Positions 35,792 to 44,871 of a stretch of 64,000 bases of DNA are shown here, one piece after another. Origin of the DNA: Aeromonas jandaei (GTDB taxonomy: Bacteria > Pseudomonadota > Gammaproteobacteria > Enterobacterales > Aeromonadaceae). The notes below the pieces were generated by a model. That model saw nothing but the letters and a program-made list of their open reading frames with translations. It did not search any database and was not told where the DNA came from. Both the position numbers and the translations under genes were made by a program. Position 1 is the stretch's first letter. Every line of letters starts with the position of its first letter. The DNA is taken from positions 4,370,001-4,434,000 of the forward strand of contig NZ_CP149571.1 in the NCBI RefSeq assembly GCF_037890695.1, written 5' to 3'.

Positions 35792-37876
35792 CTATCGCCC
35801 TGAAAAACTGACTTTTGCGAGGCTTTTCTCTTCTTTCAAGAGCGCCTCCATCGCCTTCTCGGTGGCAATCGCCTTGACCAGTTCAACCAATTCCGGGGCT
35901 TTGACCACCTCAACCCCTTTGGGAGTAACGGGAGCATGGCCAGCCCAGCCAGAGCCAGCTCCCGGGCTGCCGCCGGCATTGAGTTTGATGGCGGGGCCGA
36001 CCAGCTTGATGCCACTCGGGTCAACTTTGACAAAGCTACCCCCCCCCTTGAGGGTGATCTCGGAGCCAGCCTCCAGCACCAACTTGTCACCCACCTTGAT
36101 ATGCACCTCTTCGCCAGCTTCCACCAACAGGGATTGACCCAGCTTCTGGTGCAGGGAGGTATCCACCGTCAGCGAATAGTCCGCCTTGATGTGGTCGCGT
36201 TTTTCACCCTCCACCGTCAGGTGGTCATTGCCGAGGCTGGGCGCTGCGCCATCCTTGCCCGGCACCTTTCTGATACGGGTCACCCGTTCGTTATCGATGT
36301 CGGTGTGTTGGTCGTGCTTGATATGCCAAGCCGCATCGTTCTCTATCAGCACGTTCAGGTCTTTCTGACCGTGGATATAAATCTCTTCTTGTCCCGCCTG
36401 GTCTTCAAAACGCAGCTCGTTGAAGCCTTCGCCCTTGTGGGTTTCGGTGCGCAGCACGGTGCGGGTCTTGTTGGCAGGCAGCTCATACGGTGGCCGGTTG
36501 GTGGCGTGATAGGTGCGCCCCGTCACGATGGGCTGGTCGGGGTCCCCTTCCAGAAACGAGACGATGACCTCGTGGCCGATGCGCGGAATCGCCATCATGC
36601 CATATTGGCCACCGGCCCAGCCTTGCGATACTCGTACCCAGCAGGAACTCTGGTCGTTGGAGCTGCCATATCTGTCCCACGGGAATTGCAGCTTCACCCG
36701 GCCGTGCTCGTCGCAGTAAATCTCCTCGCCCTCGGGGCCGACTACGATGGCGATTTGCGGGCCATCCACCATGGGTTTGTGAGGTGCTTCCGGGCTGCCG
36801 ATGCGGGCGCGCCAGGTAGTACTCGCTTTCACCACACCAAATTCGTTGTGGTAGACGGTCGGGCCGCTGCCCCCCTCCTCTTCCAGCGCCTGCGGTTGCT
36901 CACCGGTGTGGCGGATATGGACGATTTGCCAGTCGGTGTTGAGGCTACCGTTCGGATGTTCGGTGAGTGAGAAGTGCTGACCCGGCAGCAGAGCTGCGCT
37001 GTTGGATTTGCCACTGCCCGCCACCGCGTCATTGCGCAGCGCATCGAGCCGGTGCTGGGCAAAGGCCTTGCCGCTCGGGTCCTGCTTGTAGCGGCCCGGA
37101 TAGTCAAAATGCTGGTAAGTGTCCCGTTGATGCTCCAGCTCTGCCCCCTGCTTTTTGTGGGAGAGGCCATAGGCAGGGGTCTTGAAGCTGTAGTCCTTGA
37201 GCTCCACATCCGAGGGGCGCACCGCCTCGCGGTAGTGGAATTGGCGCACATAGGGCCCTTGTTCCAGCGAGCGGTTGCCAAGGTTGAAGAAGAGCTCGGG
37301 GCCTTGAGTCAATGCTGCCGCGTCGTCGGCAAACACAATGCGGTGCTTGCCTGCTTCGAATTCGTGGAAGTAGAACAAGCCCTCTTCGGCAGCAAGGCGG
37401 TTCACGAAATCGAGGTCGGTCTCGCGATATTGGACGCAGTACTCGCGCTGGGCATGCTCATTCTTGAGCGCAAAGGCGTAATCGGTGATGCCGTGCTCTT
37501 GCAGCAAGATGCTGAGGATTTCATCGGGCTTCTGGGCCTGAAAGATGCGAGAGTTCTGGCGCAGACCCAACCGCCACAGGGCAGGTTTCACCTCAAGGCT
37601 ATAGCGGGTACGGCGAAAGCCGCTGTCCCCTTGGGCAAATTCGCTCACTACCCCGCACACCCGGCGTTGCAGCTCGCCGTTGTACCACACCATGAGCTCA
37701 CACGGCTGGTCCAGCACGGCGCCAAAGTCGACATCGGGCTGGCTGCTGGCCAGCTCAAGGCGCAGGTTGAACGGCCGGTTCAGCCCCTCGTCCAGCTGGA
37801 AACTCGCCACCACGAAGGTGCTCTCGGGCAGCGCCCCCACCTTGACGGTAAATTGCAATCCGGTTTGATTAGCCAT
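35792..37876 (-). CDS. vgrG: Type VI secretion system spike protein VgrG
   Basis: The 694-residue protein has the standard gp27-like N-terminal half (residues 1-370, e.g. [21 protein letters not shown]) and the gp5-like OB and beta-helix part (about 385-640, with [30 protein letters not shown]). The end of the spike carries hydrophobic/charged repeats such as [20 protein letters not shown]. After residue 640 only a short tail of about 50 residues remains, so it carries no effector domain of its own and must load the separate effector encoded downstream. GC-rich codon use matches the chromosome, in contrast with the AT-rich genes that follow. It lies 343 bp downstream of hcp on the same strand. 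Confidence 0.95.
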   Translation of the reverse strand: MANQTGLQFTVKVGALPESTFVVASFQLDEGLNRPFNLRLELASSQPDVDFGAVLDQPCELMVWYNGELQRRVCGVVSEFAQGDSGFRRTRYSLEVKPALWRLGLRQNSRIFQAQKPDEILSILLQEHGITDYAFALKNEHAQREYCVQYRETDLDFVNRLAAEEGLFYFHEFEAGKHRIVFADDAAALTQGPELFFNLGNRSLEQGPYVRQFHYREAVRPSDVELKDYSFKTPAYGLSHKKQGAELEHQRDTYQHFDYPGRYKQDPSGKAFAQHRLDALRNDAVAGSGKSNSAALLPGQHFSLTEHPNGSLNTDWQIVHIRHTGEQPQALEEEGGSGPTVYHNEFGVVKASTTWRARIGSPEAPHKPMVDGPQIAIVVGPEGEEIYCDEHGRVKLQFPWDRYGSSNDQSSCWVRVSQGWAGGQYGMMAIPRIGHEVIVSFLEGDPDQPIVTGRTYHATNRPPYELPANKTRTVLRTETHKGEGFNELRFEDQAGQEEIYIHGQKDLNVLIENDAAWHIKHDQHTDIDNERVTRIRKVPGKDGAAPSLGNDHLTVEGEKRDHIKADYSLTVDTSLHQKLGQSLLVEAGEEVHIKVGDKLVLEAGSEITLKGGGSFVKVDPSGIKLVGPAIKLNAGGSPGAGSGWAGHAPVTPKGVEVVKAPELVELVKAIATEKAMEALLKEEKSLAKVSFSGR

Positions 37877-38097
37877 GGCTCTCCCCTCTTGTCACGGCCA
37901 CGCGATGTCTGCGCCCCTCTTCAAGACCCCAGCCGCCAAACCACGCTACCGCCCTCTCCGGTGCCACAACGGGCAACCAAGATAGCGGCGAACACGGATT
38001 ACGGGCGGATTGGGTCTGCATCACAGGACACCCTTTAGTGCTTTGCCATCCCTCCGCGCTCACCAGCAGGGCATCAAACCCCGGCAGGGGGATGGCA

Positions 38098-38133
38098 AAA
38101 CAGAAAAGCTCCGGCTAACTGAGCGGGCCGGAG
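38098..38133 (-). terminator. Terminator downstream of hcp
   Basis: On the minus strand, stem CTCCGGC/GCCGGAG with an 11-nt loop is followed by CTTTTCTGTTTTG. It lies between hcp and vgrG and probably lets most transcripts end after hcp. Confidence 0.7.
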
Positions 38134-38148
38134 AAATACGGGCTAAGA

Positions 38149-38170
38149 GGGCCGGTTTGGCAACCGGCCC
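38149..38170 (-). terminator. First hairpin after hcp
   Basis: Perfect 9-bp stem GGGCCGGTT/AACCGGCCC with a 4-nt loop, 50 bp after the hcp stop, with only a weak T tract. Together with the next hairpin it gives a double attenuator. The rest of 37877-38219 holds no gene. Confidence 0.55.
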
Positions 38171-38219
38171 ATAAGACACATAACTACTTGCAAGGAATAC
38201 CAAAGTAACAAAACGAGGA

Positions 38220-38738
38220 TTAGGCCTCGATGGGCGCACGCCAGTCGTCCGCACCGGAAGTACCGGCAACGGTGTGTTCCCAGTCAATTTTGCGGTAAGC
38301 CATGGAGACCTGGATAAGCTGGGTGAAGTCAGACTTCGCCGGATCCTGGCAGTGGGGCATCTGGCAGTCGATGTCAACGATGGTGGCATCGGTCAGCACG
38401 GTGGAGAAGAAGTGCTCCTGCTTGCCTTCAACGGAGGTGCGGTACCACTTCAGGGTCACTTTCGGCAGCATCTCACCGGAAGCCAGCGCGTTGTACATCA
38501 GCGGCACGGCTTTGTTCAGGGCAACGGTAAACTTGAACGGCTTGTGGACACGCTGACCAGCAGGCTGACCGGATTGCGGGTCGGTCGGGACAGTCACAAC
38601 GTGCTGGAACTCTTGTACCAACATCTCGTCTTCGTGACCTTGTACGAAGATGTTGCCGACGGAATCAGAGGTGAAGGCACCGGCGGTGATATTGCCCTGG
38701 GTTTTACCTTCGATGCTGATATAACATGGAGTTGGCAT
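38220..38738 (-). CDS. hcp: Type VI secretion system tube protein Hcp
   Basis: The 172-residue product has the Hcp1-type opening MPTPCYISIEGKTQGNITAG, the conserved VQGHEDEMLVQEFQHVVTVP loop, and VHKPFKFTVALNKAVPLMYNAL, all characteristic of hexameric tube subunits. I chose the ATG at 38738 (AGGAG upstream) over an upstream in-frame start that adds 13 unrelated residues. A sigma-54 promoter lies about 55 bp upstream. hcp-vgrG-effector without sheath or baseplate genes marks this as an auxiliary T6SS cluster whose machine is encoded elsewhere. Confidence 0.97.
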   Translation of the reverse strand: MPTPCYISIEGKTQGNITAGAFTSDSVGNIFVQGHEDEMLVQEFQHVVTVPTDPQSGQPAGQRVHKPFKFTVALNKAVPLMYNALASGEMLPKVTLKWYRTSVEGKQEHFFSTVLTDATIVDIDCQMPHCQDPAKSDFTQLIQVSMAYRKIDWEHTVAGTSGADDWRAPIEA

Positions 38739-38791
38739 GTGTATGCTCCTAAATAGATTGGTTAAATGAGATAGCACTCGACCAGACTATT

Positions 38792-38807
38792 AGCAGCGAC
38801 CATGCCA
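38792..38807 (-). promoter_or_regulatory. Sigma-54 promoter of hcp
   Basis: Minus strand reads TGGCATGGTCGCTGCT, agreeing with TGGCACG-N4-TTGCW at all but two positions and keeping the -24 GG and -12 GC at the required spacing. It starts 54 bp before the hcp ATG. T6SS hcp operons in Vibrio and Aeromonas are commonly driven by RpoN with VasH. Confidence 0.8.
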
Positions 38808-38965
38808 TTTTTTTATCTTTTAAAAATCAATACCTTAACCACTTCAGGCTGAAATCACACAGCGTAACCATGCAATAAATTGCGCAGACAACCATTTTGA
38901 CCAGCACAGTTCGCACAGGCAGATATTTCATCTACCAGATGAGCAATTGATTGCCTAAAACAGAA

Positions 38966-39862
38966 CTACTCACTCCTATCGAGCACATTCTCGACCTGCG
39001 CGGCATCAATATTGAGCTTGACCACCCCCTGCTTGAGGGCCCAGGAAATCGCCTGATTTTTGCTGCTTGCCCCCAGCTTCTCCGCAATTCTCTCCAGATG
39101 GAAGGTCACGGTTCTGGGTTTGATATCCAGGATCTGGGCAATATCGCTGACCTGTTTGCCCTCTGCCGCCCATTGGCACACCTCCAACTCGCGAGTGGTT
39201 AACATCTCTCGAGGAGGCATGGCTGCAATGCAGACCCTGGCCACGGCTTCAAAGATATGGGTCGCCAGCCAGCTCAGAAACGGAATAGCAGTCAACCATT
39301 GATGTTCGGTGCGGGGCTCACTGGTAATCAATGAGAACAGTCCAATATGACCATTTGCACCGTGCCAGGGGATGGTGATGCCATCGCGCAAGCCAGCCTC
39401 CTGAGCCAGCAGCATCACTTCCAGCCCGGCGCTGTCTTGCAGGTCACAACACTCAGTAATGAGGTTGGCCCAAAGAATTGGCGTGCTTTGAGCCATTCCT
39501 TTGCGCACAACAGGATCCACAGCGAAAAAGCCGCGTTCTTCATAAAGTTCAACCCAGTCGCTCGGGCAGCCGTTGAAGATCCGCACATCCGGCCGCTGAA
39601 TGGATCTGGGCGAGATAAATCCCAAGCGAAAGTAGTGAAATCCCATCAACTCACAGATCTGGCGCAGCAGAGCAAGTATTGTCTGTTCATTGGATGCGTC
39701 ATTGAACCGGGTGATCAGCTCAAGTGCGTTGGTCGTCTCGAAAGTGTGGGGGGATGTAGAAGTCAAAAGCGCATTTCCCCGTTGCCAAAATGTTCTAGAT
39801 GTTATTAAGCATGGAACAAATAGCACAATATCTTGTTTACGCAAAGAAAATGCTGCTTTCAT
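38966..39862 (-). CDS. LuxR-family regulator with autoinducer-binding domain (LuxR solo)
   Basis: The 298-residue protein has an autoinducer-binding domain (about 60-210) that keeps the ligand-site residues of TraR/LuxR: DWVELY (Trp and Tyr four apart), VDP, PILW and GLRDGITIPWHG. A GerE-type HTH follows (about 218-280: LTTRELEVCQWAAEGKQVSDIAQIL, RTVTFHLERIAEKLGA). No luxI-type synthase is in the window, and sequence and length differ from AhyR as I recall it, so it is probably a solo receptor for self or foreign acyl-homoserine lactones. The first about 40 residues are unusual for the family; a later start is possible but no better site is seen. It lies directly upstream of the hcp promoter on the same strand. 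Confidence 0.85.
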   Translation of the reverse strand: MKAAFSLRKQDIVLFVPCLITSRTFWQRGNALLTSTSPHTFETTNALELITRFNDASNEQTILALLRQICELMGFHYFRLGFISPRSIQRPDVRIFNGCPSDWVELYEERGFFAVDPVVRKGMAQSTPILWANLITECCDLQDSAGLEVMLLAQEAGLRDGITIPWHGANGHIGLFSLITSEPRTEHQWLTAIPFLSWLATHIFEAVARVCIAAMPPREMLTTRELEVCQWAAEGKQVSDIAQILDIKPRTVTFHLERIAEKLGASSKNQAISWALKQGVVKLNIDAAQVENVLDRSE

Positions 39863-39903
39863 AGCCTCAGTGACGGGTTAGCATCACAATATCTGGATGC
39901 CTC

Positions 39904-39935
39904 ATAAAAAATCCCCGCCTGTCAGGGCGGGGATT
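39904..39935 (-). terminator. Terminator of the haem receptor gene
   Basis: AATCCCCGCC-CTGACA-GGCGGGGATT type stem, then TTTTTT on the minus strand, 45 bp after the receptor stop. Confidence 0.85.
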
Positions 39936-39978
39936 CGGAGTGGACTCAAGTCCGGGTTCACTGCGTGTATTGTCGTTT

Positions 39979-42084
39979 TTAGAATACGTACTTGACGCGG
40001 GCACTGAGGTTACGGCCCGGCTCGGTCATCAGGCTGTTGTCAGAACCCGCATCACGGCCGGCGATGCGCTCGTAACGGGTGTACTCCTTGTCAAACAGGT
40101 TGAAGAGACCGACGTTGAGCTGCAGATCCTGCATCGGGTTGAATTGGGCATACATATCCACCACGCCCCAACCGGCCGCCTTCTCATACTCCTTGCCCTT
40201 GGCATCTTTGCGCACCTTGTCCATGTCATCAGCAAAGCGCAGCGCGGTATTGAAGTTCCACTTCTCCTGCTCCAGACGCACGCCGACCGAACCGTTGAGC
40301 GGGCTCAGGCTGTTGATGTAGTTGCCATCACCATCCTTGCCGTCGATGTAGGCGAGGTTGCCCCAGACGTTGACCAGATCCGTCAGCCAGTAATCCGCTT
40401 TCGCTTCGACCCCCTTGGTGGTCGCCTTGCTCAGGTTCTGATACTGGTAGACAGAGGTGCGCCCCTCTTTGCCCACTTCCACCATCTCGATGAAATCATC
40501 GAACTTGTTGTAGAAACTGGCCACCTCGTAGCTGAAGCCATTGTGGCTGCCACGCACACCGAGATCGATGCCGTCACTGCTCTCCGGATTGAGGTTCGGG
40601 TTCGGCTCGATGCGATAGCCGTAAGCCTGATGGTTCAGGGTGGAGAAGGCGCTGTCATACATGGGCGCCTTGAAGCCGTGGCTGTACTGGGCAAACAGGT
40701 TGGCCGCCTCGTGCGCCTTGAATACCAGCCCCAGCTTGGGCGAGATCTCCCCTTCGGAGAACTTGTGCAACTGGTCACCGGTGTAGGCGGGATCATTGTC
40801 CGGGGTCATCCGGTAGTAGTCATAGCGGGCGCCCGGGGTCAGCACCCAGCGCTCGCCAAACTTCATCTCGTCGAAGGCCCACAGGGCGCCACGTTCGCTG
40901 GTGGTAGCCGGGAAGCTCAGCTCGTTATAGCCGACAAAATCGTTCGGTTTGGTCGGCCCCTTGTAGCGGGAGCGTTCATTGTCGGTGTGCTCATACTCGG
41001 CCCCCCAGGCCAGACGATGATTGGCCACCGCCTTGTGGAACTGCAGCTGGGCGCCGAGGTTCTTCTGTTCGAACACGTTGTGATCCAGCGAGTTTTTGGT
41101 CACATAGGGGTTGCGCGGGTTAACCGGGTATTTGGATGAGGCGTACTGATCCAGCGTCTGCTTGGTGCGTCCGAAGTAGACCTTGGTATCCATACGGTCG
41201 GCCCAACCCTGATTCAGCGCGATGCCGTGATCCAGCACCAGCGACAGGTTGTCGGTCTGCTTGTCGGTGATGGGCTGCTCGAACACACGGGCAGTGCCGG
41301 TACCGACCTTGTTAAGCTTGACCGCGTCAGGCTCCTCGCCATCGGTCAGATAATCGACGGTCAGCTTGAGGAACTGCTCATCAGAGAGATTCCACTTGCT
41401 CTTGAGCAGCAGGGCGTGAGTACCGATATCGAAATCGGTCTTGGTTGAATCGTAGTTCTGGGTGACGCCACCATCGCGCCAGGTGTAACGCAGCAGGTTC
41501 TCCACGTCACCGGTACGCAGGGCGCCGGTAAAACCAGCCATCTTCTGGTGACTGCTGGAGGCGTAACCGCTGGTCACATCCAGATAGCTATCCTTGCCCT
41601 TGAGGAAGTCGCTGGCATCCTTGGTGGTGATGGCAATAACGCCACCCAGCGCATCGGAGCCATAAGCCGCGGATGCAGGCCCCTTGGCTACTTCCACCTG
41701 CTTGATCATGTCGGTATCGAAGTAGCTCTGACCCACTCCGCCCTTGCTGTAGGCATCGTTCTGGCGCACCCCGTCACGCACCACCTTGACCCGGTTCTCA
41801 CCCATGCCGCGGATGATGAAGGTCTGGGCATCTCCCTGCCCGCCCAGCACGGCGACACCGGGTTCATAGCGGAACAGATCAGCGGCATCGGTCACCACCT
41901 GCTCTTCGATCTGTTTGGCAGTGATCACCGAGATGGGGCCGGAGACATCTTCCAGCTTCTGCTCCATCCGTGAGCCGCTGACGACCACGACTTCATCCGC
42001 CTTTTGAGTGGCAGCAAAGACCTGGGAGGAGAGACCGGCCGCTACGGCGAGCGCGACCAGAGAGAGTGCGTTTTGATGGGTCAC
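39979..42084 (-). CDS. hutA: TonB-dependent haem/haemoglobin outer-membrane receptor
   Basis: The 701-residue protein has a signal peptide (1-24, ending VFA) and a TonB box in DEVVVVSG (30-37). The plug domain (about 40-160) has EVAKGPASAAYGSDALGGVI, and a 22-strand barrel ends RVKYVF with the C-terminal aromatic needed for BAM. FKAP (471-474) and NPNL (495-498) correspond to the FRAP/NPNL boxes of haem receptors, with the haem-ligand His expected between them (STLNHQ). Size fits the HutA/HmuR class. Two Fur-like boxes lie upstream in the 184 bp shared with the divergent ChaN-like gene. No exbBD-tonB genes are nearby. The symbol is assigned by class and locus. Confidence 0.88.
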   Translation of the reverse strand: MTHQNALSLVALAVAAGLSSQVFAATQKADEVVVVSGSRMEQKLEDVSGPISVITAKQIEEQVVTDAADLFRYEPGVAVLGGQGDAQTFIIRGMGENRVKVVRDGVRQNDAYSKGGVGQSYFDTDMIKQVEVAKGPASAAYGSDALGGVIAITTKDASDFLKGKDSYLDVTSGYASSSHQKMAGFTGALRTGDVENLLRYTWRDGGVTQNYDSTKTDFDIGTHALLLKSKWNLSDEQFLKLTVDYLTDGEEPDAVKLNKVGTGTARVFEQPITDKQTDNLSLVLDHGIALNQGWADRMDTKVYFGRTKQTLDQYASSKYPVNPRNPYVTKNSLDHNVFEQKNLGAQLQFHKAVANHRLAWGAEYEHTDNERSRYKGPTKPNDFVGYNELSFPATTSERGALWAFDEMKFGERWVLTPGARYDYYRMTPDNDPAYTGDQLHKFSEGEISPKLGLVFKAHEAANLFAQYSHGFKAPMYDSAFSTLNHQAYGYRIEPNPNLNPESSDGIDLGVRGSHNGFSYEVASFYNKFDDFIEMVEVGKEGRTSVYQYQNLSKATTKGVEAKADYWLTDLVNVWGNLAYIDGKDGDGNYINSLSPLNGSVGVRLEQEKWNFNTALRFADDMDKVRKDAKGKEYEKAAGWGVVDMYAQFNPMQDLQLNVGLFNLFDKEYTRYERIAGRDAGSDNSLMTEPGRNLSARVKYVF

Positions 42085-42097
42085 AGCGAATCCTTAT

Positions 42098-42112
42098 TGA
42101 GAACTATTATCA
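42098..42112. promoter_or_regulatory. Fur box near the haem receptor start
   Basis: TGAGAACTATTATCA fits the 7-1-7 Fur pattern (TGATAAT-N-ATTATCA on the reverse strand) at 12 of 14 positions, 14 bp from the hutA ATG. Confidence 0.7.
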
Positions 42113-42157
42113 AACAGGCCGCATCTTACCCACCCCAACCCAAAGATCAATAAAAAA

Positions 42158-42175
42158 GAATCATTATCATTTAAA
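42158..42175. promoter_or_regulatory. Second Fur-like box in the hutA/chaN intergenic region
   Basis: GAATCATTATCATTT contains ATCATTATCA, the core of the classical 19-bp Fur consensus. It lies between the divergent genes and could control both. Confidence 0.65.
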
Positions 42176-42268
42176 AAGAGAATTGTTAGTTTTACACTGC
42201 CAGCCATTTCCTGTTTTATGCCTGCGACACAACCCCTGTTCGGGCCTCTCTATGCTGCGAGATTGCTG

Positions 42269-43234
42269 ATGAAACGACTCCCTCTGCTTGCTCTTCCCCT
42301 GCTGCTGGCAGCCTGCGCCACCAGCCAGCCAGCAGTATCCCCCCCACTGGCGACCCTCTATGACTATCAGTTAGGTAATTCGCAGCAGGAAGCGCTGACT
42401 CTGGAGCAGGCCACTGCCCGTCTCGCGGAGGCCGACATCATTCTGGTGGGCGAACTGCACACCCACCCAGCCATTCACCTGTTGCAGTCACGACTGCTGA
42501 GCGCCCTGTATCAGCAAGCAGAGCAGAACGGGCGGGGGCTGACCCTCTCCATGGAGCAGTTCAGCCGGGCCGATCAAACGACCCTTGATGCCTATCTGGC
42601 AGGCAAGATTGGTGAAGCTGCGCTGATCCGCGAAGGGCATGCCTGGCCCAACTACCCGAGCGACTATCGCCCGCTGGTGGAGTTCGCCAAGGCGCACCAC
42701 ATGCAGGTGATCGCCGCCAATGCCCCCAAACCGCTGGTGAGCTGTGTCGGTCAGGAAGGCGTCGCCTGGCTAGACAAGTTGCCCACCTCACGTCGCAGCC
42801 AGCTGGCCCGCCAGCTGACGCTGGGGGATGATCCCTATCGCCAGAAATTTATGGCCTCCATGCACCACGGCGATGCCGACAGCAACGCCCGCCGTTTCGC
42901 CGCCCAGACCAGCTGGGACGACACCATGGCCGAGAGCATGGTGGATTACCTCGCCAGCCATCCGGGCCAGCAGATCATGCATATCGCCGGTAATTTCCAT
43001 GTAGAGGGGGGGCTCGGGATTGCCAGTCGCATCGCCAGCCGCAACCCGGCGCTCAAGGTGGCACTGGTAGTCCCGCAAACCGGGGAAGAGACAGCCCCGG
43101 GCCGAGCCGCCGATGTAACCGTAAAGATGATGCCGCTCCCCGAACGCTGGCAAAACAGTGCCGAGATGAAGCAAGATATGGGCGCGCTGCATCAATCCCG
43201 CAGCCGTGACTGCAGCCAGTGGCTGCAACCCTAA
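42269..43234 (+). CDS. ChaN-like haem-binding lipoprotein
   Basis: The 321-residue product starts at the ATG at 42269, giving MKRLPLLALPLLLAAC, a lipoprotein signal with Cys16; an upstream in-frame start adds 17 unlikely residues. The body belongs to the ChaN/PhuW family (haem-binding uptake protein): VGELHTHPAIHLLQSRLL, SMEQFSRADQTTLDAYLAG and HIAGNFHVEGGLGIA are the conserved blocks, with His residues suited to haem contact. Characterised ChaN binds a pair of haems at the membrane. It is divergent from the haem receptor with shared Fur boxes, so iron-repressed haem handling is the natural role. Confidence 0.85.
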   Translation: MKRLPLLALPLLLAACATSQPAVSPPLATLYDYQLGNSQQEALTLEQATARLAEADIILVGELHTHPAIHLLQSRLLSALYQQAEQNGRGLTLSMEQFSRADQTTLDAYLAGKIGEAALIREGHAWPNYPSDYRPLVEFAKAHHMQVIAANAPKPLVSCVGQEGVAWLDKLPTSRRSQLARQLTLGDDPYRQKFMASMHHGDADSNARRFAAQTSWDDTMAESMVDYLASHPGQQIMHIAGNFHVEGGLGIASRIASRNPALKVALVVPQTGEETAPGRAADVTVKMMPLPERWQNSAEMKQDMGALHQSRSRDCSQWLQP

Positions 43235-43259
43235 TCATCAAGGAAACGGCGGGTACAAT

Positions 43260-43814
43260 ATGGATGTGTTACTGATCATCGATGTGCAGCAAGGGGTCAT
43301 GAAGGAGACCCATCATCAACAACAGCAAGTGCTGGCGAATATCAATCGGGCTGCGGCCCATGTCAGGCAACAACAGGGGCGAGTCATCTATATCCAGCAT
43401 GATGATCTGCCGGGTGGCGAACTGGAGCCCGGCACCCCGGGTTGGCAACTGCACAGTGCGCTGCAGCCAGCCAAGAGCGATAGCCGGGTACGCAAGAGCG
43501 CATGTGACAGCTTCCTCGACACCGAGCTCGCGTTTCTGCTGGCAGAACAGCCGGTCGACAGGCTTATCCTCTGCGGCAGCAACACCGATTTCTGCGTCGA
43601 TACCACGGTGCGCAGCGCAGCTTCTCATGGCTTCGAGGTGTTCGTATTGAGCGATGCTCACTCCACCGCCAATCGCCCCCACCTTGGCGCTCCCCAGATC
43701 ATCGAGCATCACAACTGGATATGGCGCAATCTCGACCTGCCGAATGGGCGCAGTGTGACCCTGCTCACCACCGACGAGCTGCTGGCAGTAACACCCGTTG
43801 GGCAGCCATGTTAA
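43260..43814 (+). CDS. Isochorismatase-family cysteine hydrolase
   Basis: The 184-residue cytoplasmic protein has the family's catalytic triad: Asp in LLIIDVQQGV (residue 8), Lys in RVRKSACDSF, and Cys in LILCGSNTDFCVDTTVRSA (nucleophile in N-T-D-F-C-V). A cis-peptide-type G-S-N precedes the Cys as in nicotinamidase-like members. The substrate (amide, isochorismate or carbamate) cannot be told from the sequence. I chose the ATG at 43260; an earlier frame start overlaps chaN. It starts 25 bp after the ChaN-like gene, so it is probably co-transcribed, but no siderophore genes are present to suggest a true isochorismatase. Confidence 0.85.
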   Translation: MDVLLIIDVQQGVMKETHHQQQQVLANINRAAAHVRQQQGRVIYIQHDDLPGGELEPGTPGWQLHSALQPAKSDSRVRKSACDSFLDTELAFLLAEQPVDRLILCGSNTDFCVDTTVRSAASHGFEVFVLSDAHSTANRPHLGAPQIIEHHNWIWRNLDLPNGRSVTLLTTDELLAVTPVGQPC

Positions 43815-43852
43815 TCTGGCGCCCTCGCTTTGTTTCTCACCGGAGTCTTGCC

Positions 43853-44236
43853 GTGCGCCTGTTGCCCGCCACCCTGTTGCTGCTCTTTCCCCTGCTGTCG
43901 GCCTGCTCCAGCTTGCTTGGCCAGAAGTATGACGGGCCCGAGCCCCTCTTTCTGACCCACATCAACGAAGAGGGGAGCAAGCGCTTCACCTTTGAAGCCG
44001 CGCCCAACGATACCCTGCCGCGCGGCCTCTCTGCCGCCCAGAGCCAGCGCCTGCTGGAGCAGCGGGAAGCATTGCAAGAGAACCTGCTGACCCAGACCCT
44101 CGCCAGCAAAAAGTACTGCAGGGAAGGGTACATAGTGCTGAGCCAGACCTCCTGGAAGGTGCGGGGTGAGTGTAACGAGACGGCAACCACTGCCGATCGC
44201 AGCGCCTTCCCCAACAAGGCCTCCTGGCAGGATTAA
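43853..44236 (+). CDS. Small hypothetical lipoprotein
   Basis: From a GTG at 43853 (CGGAG seven bases upstream) the product is 127 residues: a signal peptide with lipobox LLSAC (Cys18), then a 110-residue polar domain with a conserved-looking pair of cysteines (KKYCREGY and RGECNE) and ASKKYCREGYIVLSQTSWKVRGEC near the end. The Cys-Arg-x-Gly-Tyr-x-V-L pattern is seen in short envelope lipoproteins, but I cannot name it. An ATG at 43808 overlapping the previous stop would give a 15-residue longer n-region and is the alternative. It is last in the run with chaN-like and the cysteine hydrolase, before a terminator. Confidence 0.65.
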   Translation: MRLLPATLLLLFPLLSACSSLLGQKYDGPEPLFLTHINEEGSKRFTFEAAPNDTLPRGLSAAQSQRLLEQREALQENLLTQTLASKKYCREGYIVLSQTSWKVRGECNETATTADRSAFPNKASWQD

Positions 44237-44262
44237 GCAATCCGGACGAGATAACGCAATAA

Positions 44263-44292
44263 AAAACGGGCAGCCAATTGGCTGCCCGTTTT
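44263..44292. terminator. Bidirectional terminator between the lipoprotein gene and hutZ
   Basis: AAAACGGGCAGCCA-AT-TGGCTGCCCGTTTT between convergent genes. Confidence 0.9.
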
Positions 44293-44313
44293 GTTGTAAC
44301 TGATGTCGTGTCG

Positions 44314-44871
44314 TCAGACCGGCGCATCGGCCGGGCTAGTGAGCTCGGCACCGTTGTCGATACGCTTGTGCCCTTCCACCAGATGGACGAAGTCCACCAA
44401 CTCGTCACCGGAGACCGCAAACGCCTGGCCGAAGCCCTTGACGAACAGCCCCTGCTCCGGCTTGAGGCGGAACAGTTTGAAATCCTTGAGGTTGGAGAGC
44501 CCCTTGATGATCTCGCCAAAACGCCCCTCCAGCGCCGCCACGGCCTTGCTCCAGCGAGCGTCGTCACGGGCAACGATTTCGGCCACCGCATCAAAGGTCA
44601 GACGCTTGCGGGCAAACAGCTCGCGGGCACCACTCTCATCCTCGATCAGCATCAGGGATACCCGGGGTACCTGTTGCAGATTGCGGGCATGGCGGGCGAT
44701 CTCGGAGATCAGCACATAGTAGCCATCTTCCTGCAGCACGAACGGCGCATAGCTGGCGTTGGGATTGCCTTCGCTGTCGACGGTGGCGAGCTGCAGGGTA
44801 CGGCAGCTGTCGCGAAACTCGCGGATCTCCGGTTGCAGACGGTTCTGCAGACGCTCCTGACGTTCACTCAT
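44314..44871 (-). CDS. hutZ: Haem utilisation protein HutZ
   Basis: The 185-residue product of the FMN-binding split-barrel (pyridoxamine-phosphate-oxidase-like) fold starts at the ATG at 44871, which overlaps the hutX stop (ATGA). Conserved blocks are CRTLQLATVDSEGNPNASYAPFV, YVLISEIARHARNL and RVSLMLIEDE. The C-terminal GQAFAVSGDELVDFVHLVEGHKR contains the His that ligates haem in Vibrio HutZ. HutZ degrades haem to release iron after HutX hands it over. The coupled hutX-hutZ pair is the Vibrio/Aeromonas arrangement. Confidence 0.93.
   Translation of the reverse strand: MSERQERLQNRLQPEIREFRDSCRTLQLATVDSEGNPNASYAPFVLQEDGYYVLISEIARHARNLQQVPRVSLMLIEDESGARELFARKRLTFDAVAEIVARDDARWSKAVAALEGRFGEIIKGLSNLKDFKLFRLKPEQGLFVKGFGQAFAVSGDELVDFVHLVEGHKRIDNGAELTSPADAPV

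Noticed and set aside
29044..38965. Whole T6SS region as an integrated prophage or island with att sites
   Set aside because: No integrase, tRNA-end duplication or flanking direct repeats were found at the edges; VgrG/Hcp resemble phage parts only by family ancestry.
43260..43814. Isochorismatase of a siderophore pathway next to the haem locus
   Set aside because: No ent/amo-type biosynthetic genes are present, and the length and motifs fit the general cysteine-hydrolase superfamily.
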